NCBI GenBank assembly: GCA_964431495.1
Contig: CAYSJU010000051.1
Span: forward strand, 1-6,120
Reading direction: 5' to 3'
DNA length: 6,120 bases
From: CAYSJU01 sp964431495
GTDB taxonomy: Bacteria > Omnitrophota > Gorgyraeia > Tantalellales > Tantalellaceae
Part shown: positions 1 through 5,684 of the stretch, in pieces
How positions within the stretch are numbered: the stretch's first letter is position 1
Layout of the letters: each line of letters opens with the position of its first letter
The notes under the pieces: generated by a model
Database searches by the model: none
Told to the model about the DNA's origin: nothing
The model's input: the letters and a program-made list of their open reading frames with translations, nothing else
Program-made: the position numbers and the translations under genes

Positions 1-450
1 TGGAGAATAGGGTATTCCGCCGGAAGTGAGGAGATAACAAAAAAGATGACTACTTTGCAGAGTCATTCCACCTCCAATCCGACCTCAATAAGCCAGGCTG
101 CCGCTGAATGCGCCATGACAGAGAATATGGATCTGATCCTTGAAGAGAACAGGAAAAAATTTGAAAAACGCAGAGATCTTCTTATGGATCTTTTTAAGGG
201 CATAAAAGGGGTAAAGCCGTTCCGCCCGGAAGGGGCATTCTATCTTTTTTGTGATATTTCTTCCACAGGGATGTCATCGATGGTGTTTTCTGAGAGACTA
301 CTTAGAGAAGCAAAAGTAGCGGTTATACCGGGAGAACCGTTCGGTGAAGACGGGTATGTCCGCATAAGTTTCGCTACGTCCGAAGACGTCCTGAGAGAAG
401 GCGTAAAAAGGATCAGGGATTGGATAGATTCTGTGAATCGTGGATCGTGA
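1..450 (+). CDS. Class I aminotransferase, aspartate-type (C-terminal part, 5' truncated)
   Basis: The reading frame is already open at base 1 and runs 149 codons to a TGA at 448-450. An in-frame ATG at 46 is internal and is not the start. The first visible residues, WRIGYSAG, match the segment just after the PLP lysine in fold-type I aminotransferases, so the catalytic lysine lies just left of the window. The motif LQSHSTSNPTS (visible residues 19-29) is typical of the bacterial aspartate aminotransferase (I-gamma) group. PEGAFYLF (76-83) and PGEPFGEDGYVRISFATS (110-127) carry the small-domain signature, and R121 is the expected substrate carboxylate-binding arginine. The likely role is cytosolic, PLP-dependent amino transfer between aspartate (or a related amino acid) and 2-oxoglutarate; exact substrates cannot be read from this part. 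The last codons (VNRGS, stop) lie inside a 7-bp tandem repeat, so the natural C-terminus may have been altered. leuC starts 64 nt downstream. Confidence 0.93.
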   Translation, partial: WRIGYSAGSEEITKKMTTLQSHSTSNPTSISQAAAECAMTENMDLILEENRKKFEKRRDLLMDLFKGIKGVKPFRPEGAFYLFCDISSTGMSSMVFSERLLREAKVAVIPGEPFGEDGYVRISFATSEDVLREGVKRIRDWIDSVNRGS

Positions 451-460
451 ATCGTGAATG
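433..460. repeat. 7-bp tandem repeat, four units, overlapping the aminotransferase stop
   Basis: Four consecutive heptamers are visible: GTGAATC at 433, GTGGATC at 440, GTGAATC at 447 and GTGAATG at 454, followed by a partial GTG. The array begins inside the aminotransferase coding region and supplies its stop codon (TGA at 448-450). The 11-mer TCGTGAATCGT inside it (445-455) recurs exactly at 1797-1807 in the gap after leuC, so both gaps around leuC carry the same repeat family. Heptameric short tandem repeats are known from cyanobacteria and occur in other bacterial genomes; their function is generally unclear. Confidence 0.85.
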
Positions 461-461
461 G

Positions 462-491
462 TGTACGGGCACGGCGCGCCGTGCCCGTACA
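462..491. repeat. 30-bp perfect palindrome (GC-rich intergenic repeat)
   Basis: Bases 463-476 (GTACGGGCACGGCG) are followed directly by their exact reverse complement at 477-490. An outer T462-A491 pair extends this to 15 bp per arm with no mismatch. The centre reads GGCGCGCC. It would fold as a very stable hairpin in RNA or a cruciform in DNA. Its position in a gap, directly after a heptamer array, suggests a dispersed REP-like palindromic element, but no second copy is present in the window. It is read through on both strands by spurious small ORFs. Confidence 0.92.
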
Positions 492-498
492 TGTTTTT
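462..498 (+). terminator. Possible rho-independent terminator after the aminotransferase gene
   Basis: The 15-bp palindrome stem is followed on the + strand by TGTTTTTGTT, with five T residues at 494-498. That resembles an intrinsic terminator and sits 12 nt after the aminotransferase stop. Points against: the stem has no natural loop, the T-run is short and interrupted by G, and leuC starts only 17 nt later, leaving no room for a new promoter downstream. There is no T-run on the other side, so it would act only on + strand transcription. It may be a repeat that only resembles a terminator. Confidence 0.35.
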
Positions 499-504
499 GT
501 TAAG

Positions 505-510
505 AAGGAG
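505..510 (+). promoter_or_regulatory. Ribosome binding site that fixes the leuC start
   Basis: AAGGAG lies 4 nt before the ATG at 515. It is a strong Shine-Dalgarno match, and family alignment also begins at this ATG. An earlier in-frame ATG at 458 sits inside the heptamer/palindrome repeats and has no such site, so 515 is the preferred start. Confidence 0.8.
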
Positions 511-514
511 AATC

Positions 515-1777
515 ATGCGACAGACGATAGTTGAGAAAATATTTACCGAACACAGCGGCAAACGTGCTAAAGCCGGGGATATTGTTATCGCTGCGGTGGA
601 CTTTTGTCTTGGTCAGGACGGAACCAGCGGCTTGATAATCGACAGTTTTAGGAGAATGGGGGTCGACAGTGTAGCGGCGCGGGATAAGTTCTGTATGGTG
701 ATAGACCATTCCGCACCAAGTCCCAATATCGGCGTATCCGATATACATTGCAAAATGCGGGCTTTCGCGAGAGAATACGGATTAAAATTATTTGATATTG
801 GGTGCGGCGTATGCCATCAGATCGTTCCTGAGAGAGGTTTTGTTACCAGCGGCGATCTGGTCATAGGCGCAGATTCACATACATGCACTTACGGTGCGCT
901 TAACGCGTTCGCTTCAGGTGTGGGGTCTACCGATCTTGCCATAGCCCTTGCGAGCGGGAGAAACTGGTTCAAGGTGCCCGAGACGATCAAAATTATAGCT
1001 GAGGGGGAGTTATCAAAAGGCGTATATTCAAAAGACGTGATACTCCACATGATAGGCGACATAGGGGCAGATGGTGCGACCTATAAGTCCGTTGAATTCG
1101 AAGGAGACATCATAGATGACTGCAGCATGGATGCCCGGTTTACCATCACCAACATGGCCGTAGAAATGGGAGCCAAATGCGGTATCATGCGGGCTGATAA
1201 AAAGATGGCGGCATGGTTGAAAAAACACGGTGCGAAAGATCCTCATCCGGTCGAGCCGGACGAGGACGCGAAATACACGGAAATACGCGAATACGATTTC
1301 TCCGGATTAACTCCTCAGGTGGCAAAGCCTCATACCGTGGACAGTGTATGTGATGTTGAAGAAGTTCTGGGTGTGCGCATAGACGAGGTTTTTATAGGTA
1401 CATGCACGAACGGCAGGTTCGAAGATCTTGAGGTGGCGGCTAAAATACTTAAAGGGCAAAAAGTCCGGCGGGGAACAAAACTGATAATAACGCCGGCCTC
1501 GAAGGCCATTTATCTTGAGGCGGTAAAAAAAGGCCTGATCGATATATTCATGGATTCAGGCGCCGTTATTAACAATCCGGGCTGCGGACCCTGCGTGGGG
1601 ACGCATCAGGGTGTACTGGCGGACGGGGAGAACGCGTTTTCCACGGCGAACAGGAATTTTAAAGGCCGCATGGGGAACCCCCACGGGAATATTTATCTCG
1701 GGAGTCCTGCGACAGCGGCGGCTACGGCAATATCCGGCGAGATCTCCGATCCGAGGGAGTATAAACGTAAATTGTAA
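515..1777 (+). CDS. leuC: 3-isopropylmalate dehydratase / homoaconitase-type large subunit
   Basis: This is the large subunit of a two-subunit [4Fe-4S] hydro-lyase of the aconitase superfamily. In leucine synthesis it isomerises 2-isopropylmalate to 3-isopropylmalate in the cytosol. The protein has 420 residues from ATG 515, matching the shorter archaeal/HACN-like LeuC branch (about 420). Visible signatures are DHSAPSP (64-70), GVCHQIVPERG (98-108), GADSHTCTYGALNAFASGVGSTD (118-140, the aconitase signature), FIGTCTNGRFEDL (293-305) and NNPGCGPCVG (353-362). C297, C357 and C360 are the expected three cluster ligands. The C-terminal NRNFKGRMG and GSPATAAATAI blocks are intact. The small subunit follows after a 139-nt repeat-bearing gap. 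The same branch includes homoaconitases and dimethylmalate dehydratases, so the substrate is not certain; leuA and leuB are not in the window. A start at 458 would add 19 residues encoded by repeat DNA and is rejected. Confidence 0.93.
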   Translation: MRQTIVEKIFTEHSGKRAKAGDIVIAAVDFCLGQDGTSGLIIDSFRRMGVDSVAARDKFCMVIDHSAPSPNIGVSDIHCKMRAFAREYGLKLFDIGCGVCHQIVPERGFVTSGDLVIGADSHTCTYGALNAFASGVGSTDLAIALASGRNWFKVPETIKIIAEGELSKGVYSKDVILHMIGDIGADGATYKSVEFEGDIIDDCSMDARFTITNMAVEMGAKCGIMRADKKMAAWLKKHGAKDPHPVEPDEDAKYTEIREYDFSGLTPQVAKPHTVDSVCDVEEVLGVRIDEVFIGTCTNGRFEDLEVAAKILKGQKVRRGTKLIITPASKAIYLEAVKKGLIDIFMDSGAVINNPGCGPCVGTHQGVLADGENAFSTANRNFKGRMGNPHGNIYLGSPATAAATAISGEISDPREYKRKL

Positions 1778-1786
1778 AAACGCAGC

Positions 1787-1893
1787 ATCTCGTATCTCGT
1801 GAATCGTATCTAGGAGCAGAAGATACTGGATTACAAAAGTGCAAAATATAGGCTATTACTCTCAAACGAGATACAAGATACGAGATACGAGAT
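1787..1893. repeat. Inverted arrays of a 7-bp repeat in the leuC-leuD gap
   Basis: The left arm holds ATCTCGT at 1787 and 1794 and a variant GAATCGT at 1801. The right arm holds the reverse-complement unit ACGAGAT at 1866, 1880 and 1887 with a variant ACAAGAT at 1873. Bases 1787-1800 are the exact reverse complement of 1880-1893, giving a 14-bp stem around a 79-nt interior; ATCT at 1808-1811 can pair with AGAT at 1869-1872. The octamer AGATACTG occurs at 1821 and again at 1890. The whole 139-nt gap (1778-1916) is otherwise without an ORF or a convincing promoter. The array shares the 11-mer TCGTGAATCGT with the repeat at 433-460. Confidence 0.85.
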
Positions 1894-1905
1894 ACTGAAC
1901 TTAAT

Positions 1906-1911
1906 GGGAGG
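1906..1911 (+). promoter_or_regulatory. Ribosome binding site for the GTG start of leuD
   Basis: GGGAGG ends 5 nt before GTG at 1917. No in-frame ATG lies nearby (the ATG at 1927 is out of frame), and the conserved N-terminus follows at once, so the GTG start is well supported. The site lies 12 nt beyond the right repeat arm and is not part of its stem. Confidence 0.8.
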
Positions 1912-1916
1912 AAAAC

Positions 1917-2414
1917 GTGGCGAATCATGCGCATAGATTAAAAGTTGAGAACGATATAAACACCGATTATATTATCTCCGGAAGATATAAATTCAAGATC
2001 CAGGATGAAAAAGAACTGGCAAAACATATTTTCGAGGACATAGAACAGGATTTCTGCAAAAAGATCAAGCTTGGGGATTTTCTTGTAGCCGGAGAGAATT
2101 TCGGATGCGGATCATCAAGAGAGCAGGCTCCCGTAGCGTTAAAGGCGAGCGGCATAAAAGCCGTACTGGCAAAAAGCTATGCGAGGATATTTTACCGCAA
2201 CGCGTTCAATGTCGGTCTTTGCCTGGTAGAATGTGAAACGCGATTCATCGATGATATGGACGAGCTAGAACTTGATCTGGGAGCGAATGTTGTCAGGAAT
2301 CTTACAAGAAGCATAAATATCGAGATAAAACCTATACCGCGTATTATGGAAGAGTTCTTGAAGATGGGCGGTGTTGTTGAATATTTTAAAGAGAAAAAAG
2401 GTTTTAAGCTCTGA
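1917..2414 (+). CDS. leuD: 3-isopropylmalate dehydratase / homoaconitase-type small subunit
   Basis: This is the swivel-domain subunit that pairs with the LeuC-type protein to form the active hydro-lyase. It is 165 residues from a GTG start, the normal length for the short LeuD/HacB branch. The N-terminal DINTDYIISGRY (13-24) and the hallmark ENFGCGSSREQAP (60-72) are both present, followed by KSYARIFYRNAFNVGL (86-101), which lines the active site in this family. Substrate choice in the family depends on the loop after the first strand, here RYKFKIQD (23-30). It differs from the YLR and YLV-like loops I associate with homoaconitase and isopropylmalate isomerase respectively, so the exact substrate remains open. 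leuC precedes it and lipB starts 26 nt after its stop, in the same direction. Leucine synthesis is the default reading; homoaconitase or dimethylmalate dehydratase are the alternatives. Confidence 0.92.
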   Translation: MANHAHRLKVENDINTDYIISGRYKFKIQDEKELAKHIFEDIEQDFCKKIKLGDFLVAGENFGCGSSREQAPVALKASGIKAVLAKSYARIFYRNAFNVGLCLVECETRFIDDMDELELDLGANVVRNLTRSINIEIKPIPRIMEEFLKMGGVVEYFKEKKGFKL

Positions 2415-2440
2415 AAAGGCCGGAGAATAAGGCGGATAGT

Positions 2441-3112
2441 ATGGAGATAATGGATCTTGGCTTGACAGGATACGAGAAGGCCCTCGAGATCCAGCATGAA
2501 CTTCTGGAAAAAAGGATACACGGGTGTATCCCCGATACGCTGGTGATAACCGAACATTATCCGGTCGTAACTATGGGGCGCATATCCCCAGACAGCGGTG
2601 TTGATCAGAAATATTTTGACAGTATGAACATTCCCGTTCTTTTGGCAGGGAGGGGAGGCAAGGGTACTTATCATTCTCCCGGGCAGCTTGTTATGTACCC
2701 GATCATGGATCTGAAAAGAACGAAGAAAGACGTTTCTTTGTATATTGATTTTCTGGAAAAGACCACTCTGGGAAGTCTCAGGGTCCTGGGAGTGCCGGCA
2801 ATGAGGGACACTAGGCGCCGGGGTGTGTGGTGTAACGGCAGGAAGATAGCGTTTACAGGTATAGCCGTCAGGCGGTGGGTGACTTTCCACGGGGTAAGTG
2901 TAAACATTAATAATGACATTGAGCCGTTCCTGCACATGTTGCCCTGTGGGGAAAAAGATATAGAAGTTACATCGGTAAAGGAAGTTATCGGGCATGATGC
3001 CGAGATGGTGCGGGTGAAAAAAATATTTGCCGAAAGATTTATATCGGATATGGAACGCGAGTACAGTAGGGGATCGGTTGTCAACATACAGGACAAAATA
3101 GAATGCAGATAA
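2441..3112 (+). CDS. lipB: Octanoyltransferase LipB (lipoyl(octanoyl) transferase)
   Basis: LipB moves the octanoyl group from acyl carrier protein to the lysine of a lipoyl domain, the first step of lipoate assembly before LipA inserts sulfur. The 223-residue protein is full length. Visible motifs are TMGR (44-47), GRGGKGTYHSPGQLVMYPI (70-88), GVWCNGRKIAFTGIAVRRWVTFHG (128-151) and FLHMLPCGEKDIEVTSV (163-179). K135 and C169 are the catalytic pair, and their numbers coincide with those I recall for E. coli LipB. The usual HG of the GGDVTYHGPGQ motif reads HS here, and the usual V after GGxx is G, which is a mild variation. ATG 2441 has only a weak upstream purine stretch; an alternative in-frame ATG lies at 2450. 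Its 3' end overlaps the lipoyl-domain gene by 10 nt, consistent with coupled translation of enzyme and substrate. lipA is not in the window. Confidence 0.95.
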   Translation: MEIMDLGLTGYEKALEIQHELLEKRIHGCIPDTLVITEHYPVVTMGRISPDSGVDQKYFDSMNIPVLLAGRGGKGTYHSPGQLVMYPIMDLKRTKKDVSLYIDFLEKTTLGSLRVLGVPAMRDTRRRGVWCNGRKIAFTGIAVRRWVTFHGVSVNINNDIEPFLHMLPCGEKDIEVTSVKEVIGHDAEMVRVKKIFAERFISDMEREYSRGSVVNIQDKIECR

Positions 3113-3345
3113 AGTTACCGGAATTATCAGGAAGCGGATCGGACGCTGTTATTACCATGTGGCATGTGCCCGCCGAAGGGTATGTAGCGAAAGATGATGA
3201 TCTTTTGGAAGTGGTTACCGATAAGGCTACTTTTGACATTCCGGCTCCGGAAAGCGGCAGATTAGTGAAAATATTGAAAGCAAAAGGTGAAAAAGTATTT
3301 CCCGGGGATGTACTCGCGGAAATAGAAGAAAATAGAGATCGATAA
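3103..3345 (+). CDS. Stand-alone lipoyl (biotinyl/lipoyl-attachment) domain protein
   Basis: This 80-residue protein is a single lipoyl domain of the 2-oxoacid dehydrogenase E2 type. It begins IKLPELSGSGSDAVITMWHV, as E2 N-termini do, and carries the attachment motif VTDKATFDIPAP (38-49), with K41 as the predicted lipoylated lysine. SGRLVKI (51-57) and PGDVLAEIE (68-76) complete the two-fold beta barrel. The chain stops right where an E2 would continue with a linker, a peripheral subunit-binding domain and the acyltransferase core, and only 36 nt separate it from the next gene, so no E2 remainder is present. AGGA at 3090-3093 is its likely ribosome binding site. The 10-nt overlap with lipB suggests LipB acts on it. 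It could be a separate E2 lipoyl domain, a carrier for another enzyme, or a decayed E2. Biotinylation is less likely because the motif is DKA, not MKM. Confidence 0.9.
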   Translation: MQIKLPELSGSGSDAVITMWHVPAEGYVAKDDDLLEVVTDKATFDIPAPESGRLVKILKAKGEKVFPGDVLAEIEENRDR

Positions 3346-3381
3346 ACAAGGGTGCCTCTTTAGGCAAAACAGGAGAAATAT

Positions 3382-4566
3382 ATGGAAGAATCAAATAGAA
3401 TGAAGAGACTTTCGCAGTACCTTTTCAGCATCATAGACGATCTAAAAAAAGAGGCCATGAATAGAGGTCTGGACATAATAGATCTTGGCATGGGTAACCC
3501 GGACCGTCCGAGTCCGAAGCATGTAGTGGAAGAACTTTGCCGCCAGGCAAAAAAACCCGAGAATCACGGGTATTCCAGGTCCATTGATAAGGTCGAAGGA
3601 GAGCTCAGAGCCGCGATAGCGGAGTGGTACTGGAAAAAGTTCAATGTTAAGCTTGATCCCGATACTGAAGTTGTTCCGCTTATCGGTTCGAAGGAAGGAA
3701 TAGCACATCTTTCACTGGCGTTCCTTAATAATGACGACGTGGCGCTTGTTCCCAATCCGGCCTACCCGGTGCATTTCAACGGTGTTCTTATAGCCGGGGG
3801 TATCCTGCATAACCTTCCGCTTAAAGAAGAGAACGGCTTTATGCCGGTTTTTAAAGATATACCCGAGGAGGTCCTGAAAAAATCAAAGCTCATGTTCCTG
3901 AGCTATCCGCATAACCCTACCGCTGCTGTAGCTACTCCTGGTTTTCTGAAAAAAGCGGTCGCGTTCGCGAAAAAACACAAAATAATCCTGGCGAACGACC
4001 TTACTTATTCCGATATAGTTTTTGACGGGCCTAAAACGACCAGTATACTGGAGATCCCAGGCTCCCGCGAAGTCGCTATTGAATTCCATACGCTCAGCAA
4101 GTCATATAACATGGCCGGATGGAGAATAGGGTTTGCCGTCGGCAATGCGGATATTCTGAAGTCTCTGTCAAAGATCAAGGGGTACATAGACTTCGGGTTA
4201 TTTAAACCGATCCAGTATGCCGCAATTAAAGCCCTTACCGGACCCCAGGATTGCATCGTCAAACAGGTGGCGCTTTATAAAAGAAGACGCGATGTTCTGG
4301 TAAACGCTTTGAGTAAAATAGGCTGGGATGTGGCTAGCCCGAAGGCGACTTTTTATGTTTGGGCGCGCATACCCGATAAGTACAGCGCGTTGACCTCTAT
4401 GGAGTTTGTTTCTTTGCTCATAAGAGAAGCAGGCGTTGTGATCGCTCCCGGTACCGGCTTTGGAGAATATGGGGAAGGATATGTCCGTTTCGCGCTTGTA
4501 GAAGAAGAGGACAAGCTTGTTGAAGCCGCTGCCCGGATCAAAAAAGTACTTGATATGGAAGCATGA
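3382..4566 (+). CDS. alaC: AlaC-type class I aminotransferase (glutamate-pyruvate transaminase)
   Basis: This is a PLP-dependent fold-type I aminotransferase of 394 residues that resembles E. coli AlaC (YfdZ) along its whole length. Shared blocks are DIIDLGMGNPD (31-41), IGSKEGIAHL (101-110), LVPNPAYPVH (122-131), FHTLSKSYNMAGWRIGF (235-251) and YKRRRDVLV (299-307). K240 is the PLP lysine, N178 in HNPT and D206 in NDLTY contact the cofactor, and R369 in YVRFALVE binds the substrate carboxylate. AlaC makes alanine from pyruvate and glutamate in the cytosol. The same branch is often annotated as LL-diaminopimelate aminotransferase, which it resembles in GSKEG, but the AlaC match is closer. AGGAG at 3371-3375 sits 6 nt before ATG 3382. 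The stop overlaps the next start as ATGA, indicating translational coupling. It is a different subfamily from the aminotransferase at the left edge. Confidence 0.9.
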   Translation: MEESNRMKRLSQYLFSIIDDLKKEAMNRGLDIIDLGMGNPDRPSPKHVVEELCRQAKKPENHGYSRSIDKVEGELRAAIAEWYWKKFNVKLDPDTEVVPLIGSKEGIAHLSLAFLNNDDVALVPNPAYPVHFNGVLIAGGILHNLPLKEENGFMPVFKDIPEEVLKKSKLMFLSYPHNPTAAVATPGFLKKAVAFAKKHKIILANDLTYSDIVFDGPKTTSILEIPGSREVAIEFHTLSKSYNMAGWRIGFAVGNADILKSLSKIKGYIDFGLFKPIQYAAIKALTGPQDCIVKQVALYKRRRDVLVNALSKIGWDVASPKATFYVWARIPDKYSALTSMEFVSLLIREAGVVIAPGTGFGEYGEGYVRFALVEEEDKLVEAAARIKKVLDMEA

Positions 4567-5684
4567 AAAAAAGATCCCTGATTTTTTATATATCAAGGTT
4601 TTCGGGTCATTACTACGCGGCGAAAGCCATTGAAAACTCTCTGATCAGTCTTGATCGCGGCATAGAGACCAGGATGATGAACGCTTTTGCGTACACTAAT
4701 CCTGTTCTCGGCAAGATCATCGATAAAATGTATCTTGGTGTCATAAAAAATAAACCGAATTTATGGGGAAACATCTACGATAACCCGGATGTTCTAAAAA
4801 AAATAATAAAAGCTCGAAAATTGTTTCACCGGTATAACATGCCGAAGATCGACAGACTTATGAGGTCCTATGCCCCGGATATCGTCTATTGCACACAAGC
4901 ATATCCTTGCGGCATAGTCGCTGATTATAAGAAAAAATACGGCAGTAATGTCCGACTGGTAGGCGTTTTGACCGATCATGCTCCGCATTCCTACTGGTTA
5001 TTCGATGAAGTGGATTTTTATGTGGTCCCATCAGAAGAAACCGCGGAAGTTTTTAAACAAAAGGGCGCAGCGCCCGAAAAGATAAAGGTTTTCGGGATAC
5101 CTGTGGATGGATCGTTCCGGTTAAAACATGACAGGGAAAGTTCCAGAAAAAAATACGTTCTTTCCATCGATAAACCGGTCATATTAGTCATGGGCGGAAC
5201 CCAGGGACTCGGCGTGATGGAGCAGACGGTGGATCTTTTGATGAACGACAAAGTTCACGGATACCAGCTTCTTGTCGTAACGGGTAAGAATAAAGGTCTT
5301 TACCGTCGTTTGCAGAGGAAAACAAAATATTTTCATCGTGGTGCTTTAAATATTTTTTCCTATACGGAAAATATCGGTGAATTAATGGATATAGCGGACG
5401 TGGTTATAACAAAAGCGGGCGGAATGACCACCGCGGAAGCGCTCACTAAAGAACTTCCTCTCATAATAACAAGCCCCATTCCTGGGCAGGAAAGAATGAA
5501 CGCGAGCTATCTTCTCCGCGAGGGCGCCGCCGTGGAAGTGGTCGATGTCGAAGATACGCTTAATGTCGTGAACAGGTTATTCGATTCCGAAGGGTTGTTG
5601 AAAAAAATGAAAGAGAACGCCGGCCGTCTGGCGATGCCGGACAGCGCGTCAAAAATAGCCGCTCTGGCATTGGAAGGTGTTTGA
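4563..5684 (+). CDS. MGDG synthase/MurG-like GT28 glycosyltransferase
   Basis: This 373-residue protein has the two-domain GT-B layout of monogalactosyldiacylglycerol synthase, UgtP and MurG. The N-terminal acceptor-side domain begins with SGHYYAAKAIENSL (14-27), the family GH-x-x-AA motif, and contains LTDHAPHSYW (136-145). The C-terminal nucleotide-sugar domain carries VMGGTQGLGVME (209-220), ITKAGGMTTAEAL (282-294) and ITSPIPGQERMN (302-313), the GGMT and PGQE segments typical of this fold. There is no signal peptide or clear membrane span, so it probably acts at the inner face of the cytoplasmic membrane. The likely reaction is transfer of a sugar from a UDP-sugar to a lipid acceptor; sugar and acceptor cannot be told from sequence alone. 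It overlaps alaC by 4 nt (ATGA) and the following acyltransferase by 1 nt. MurG itself is unlikely, because the N-terminal domain is of the MGDG synthase kind. Confidence 0.87.
   Translation: MKKRSLIFYISRFSGHYYAAKAIENSLISLDRGIETRMMNAFAYTNPVLGKIIDKMYLGVIKNKPNLWGNIYDNPDVLKKIIKARKLFHRYNMPKIDRLMRSYAPDIVYCTQAYPCGIVADYKKKYGSNVRLVGVLTDHAPHSYWLFDEVDFYVVPSEETAEVFKQKGAAPEKIKVFGIPVDGSFRLKHDRESSRKKYVLSIDKPVILVMGGTQGLGVMEQTVDLLMNDKVHGYQLLVVTGKNKGLYRRLQRKTKYFHRGALNIFSYTENIGELMDIADVVITKAGGMTTAEALTKELPLIITSPIPGQERMNASYLLREGAAVEVVDVEDTLNVVNRLFDSEGLLKKMKENAGRLAMPDSASKIAALALEGV

Noticed and set aside
458..514. Upstream in-frame ATG giving leuC 19 extra N-terminal residues
   Set aside because: The added residues are translated from the heptamer and palindrome repeat, do not fit the family N-terminus, and lack a ribosome binding site; ATG 515 has AAGGAG.
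298..561. Minus-strand ORF of 87 codons across the aminotransferase end and the palindrome
   Set aside because: It is antisense to two real genes, reads through the repeat, and shows no recognisable domain.
1829..1865. Possible promoter in the AT-rich interior of the leuC-leuD gap
   Set aside because: TATA-like stretches exist, but no -35/-10 pair with proper spacing could be defended.
2192..2995. Minus-strand ORF of 267 codons opposite leuD and lipB
   Set aside because: Its length is notable, but it lies antisense to two genes with clear catalytic motifs and its translation shows no domain or plausible composition.
3353..3366. Small hairpin TGCCT-CTTT-AGGCA between the lipoyl gene and alaC, considered as a terminator
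   Set aside because: The stem is only 5 bp, no T-run follows (the next bases are AAAAC), and alaC starts 15 nt later with a good ribosome binding site.
3103..3381. Lipoyl protein as a frameshifted full-length E2
   Set aside because: Only 36 nt follow before alaC, so no remaining E2 sequence exists to be joined by a frame change.
4120..4132. 13-nt identity TGGAGAATAGGGT between the two aminotransferases (also at 1-13)
   Set aside because: It encodes the conserved WRIG motif in both; flanking sequence diverges at once, so it reflects family conservation and codon use, not recombination.
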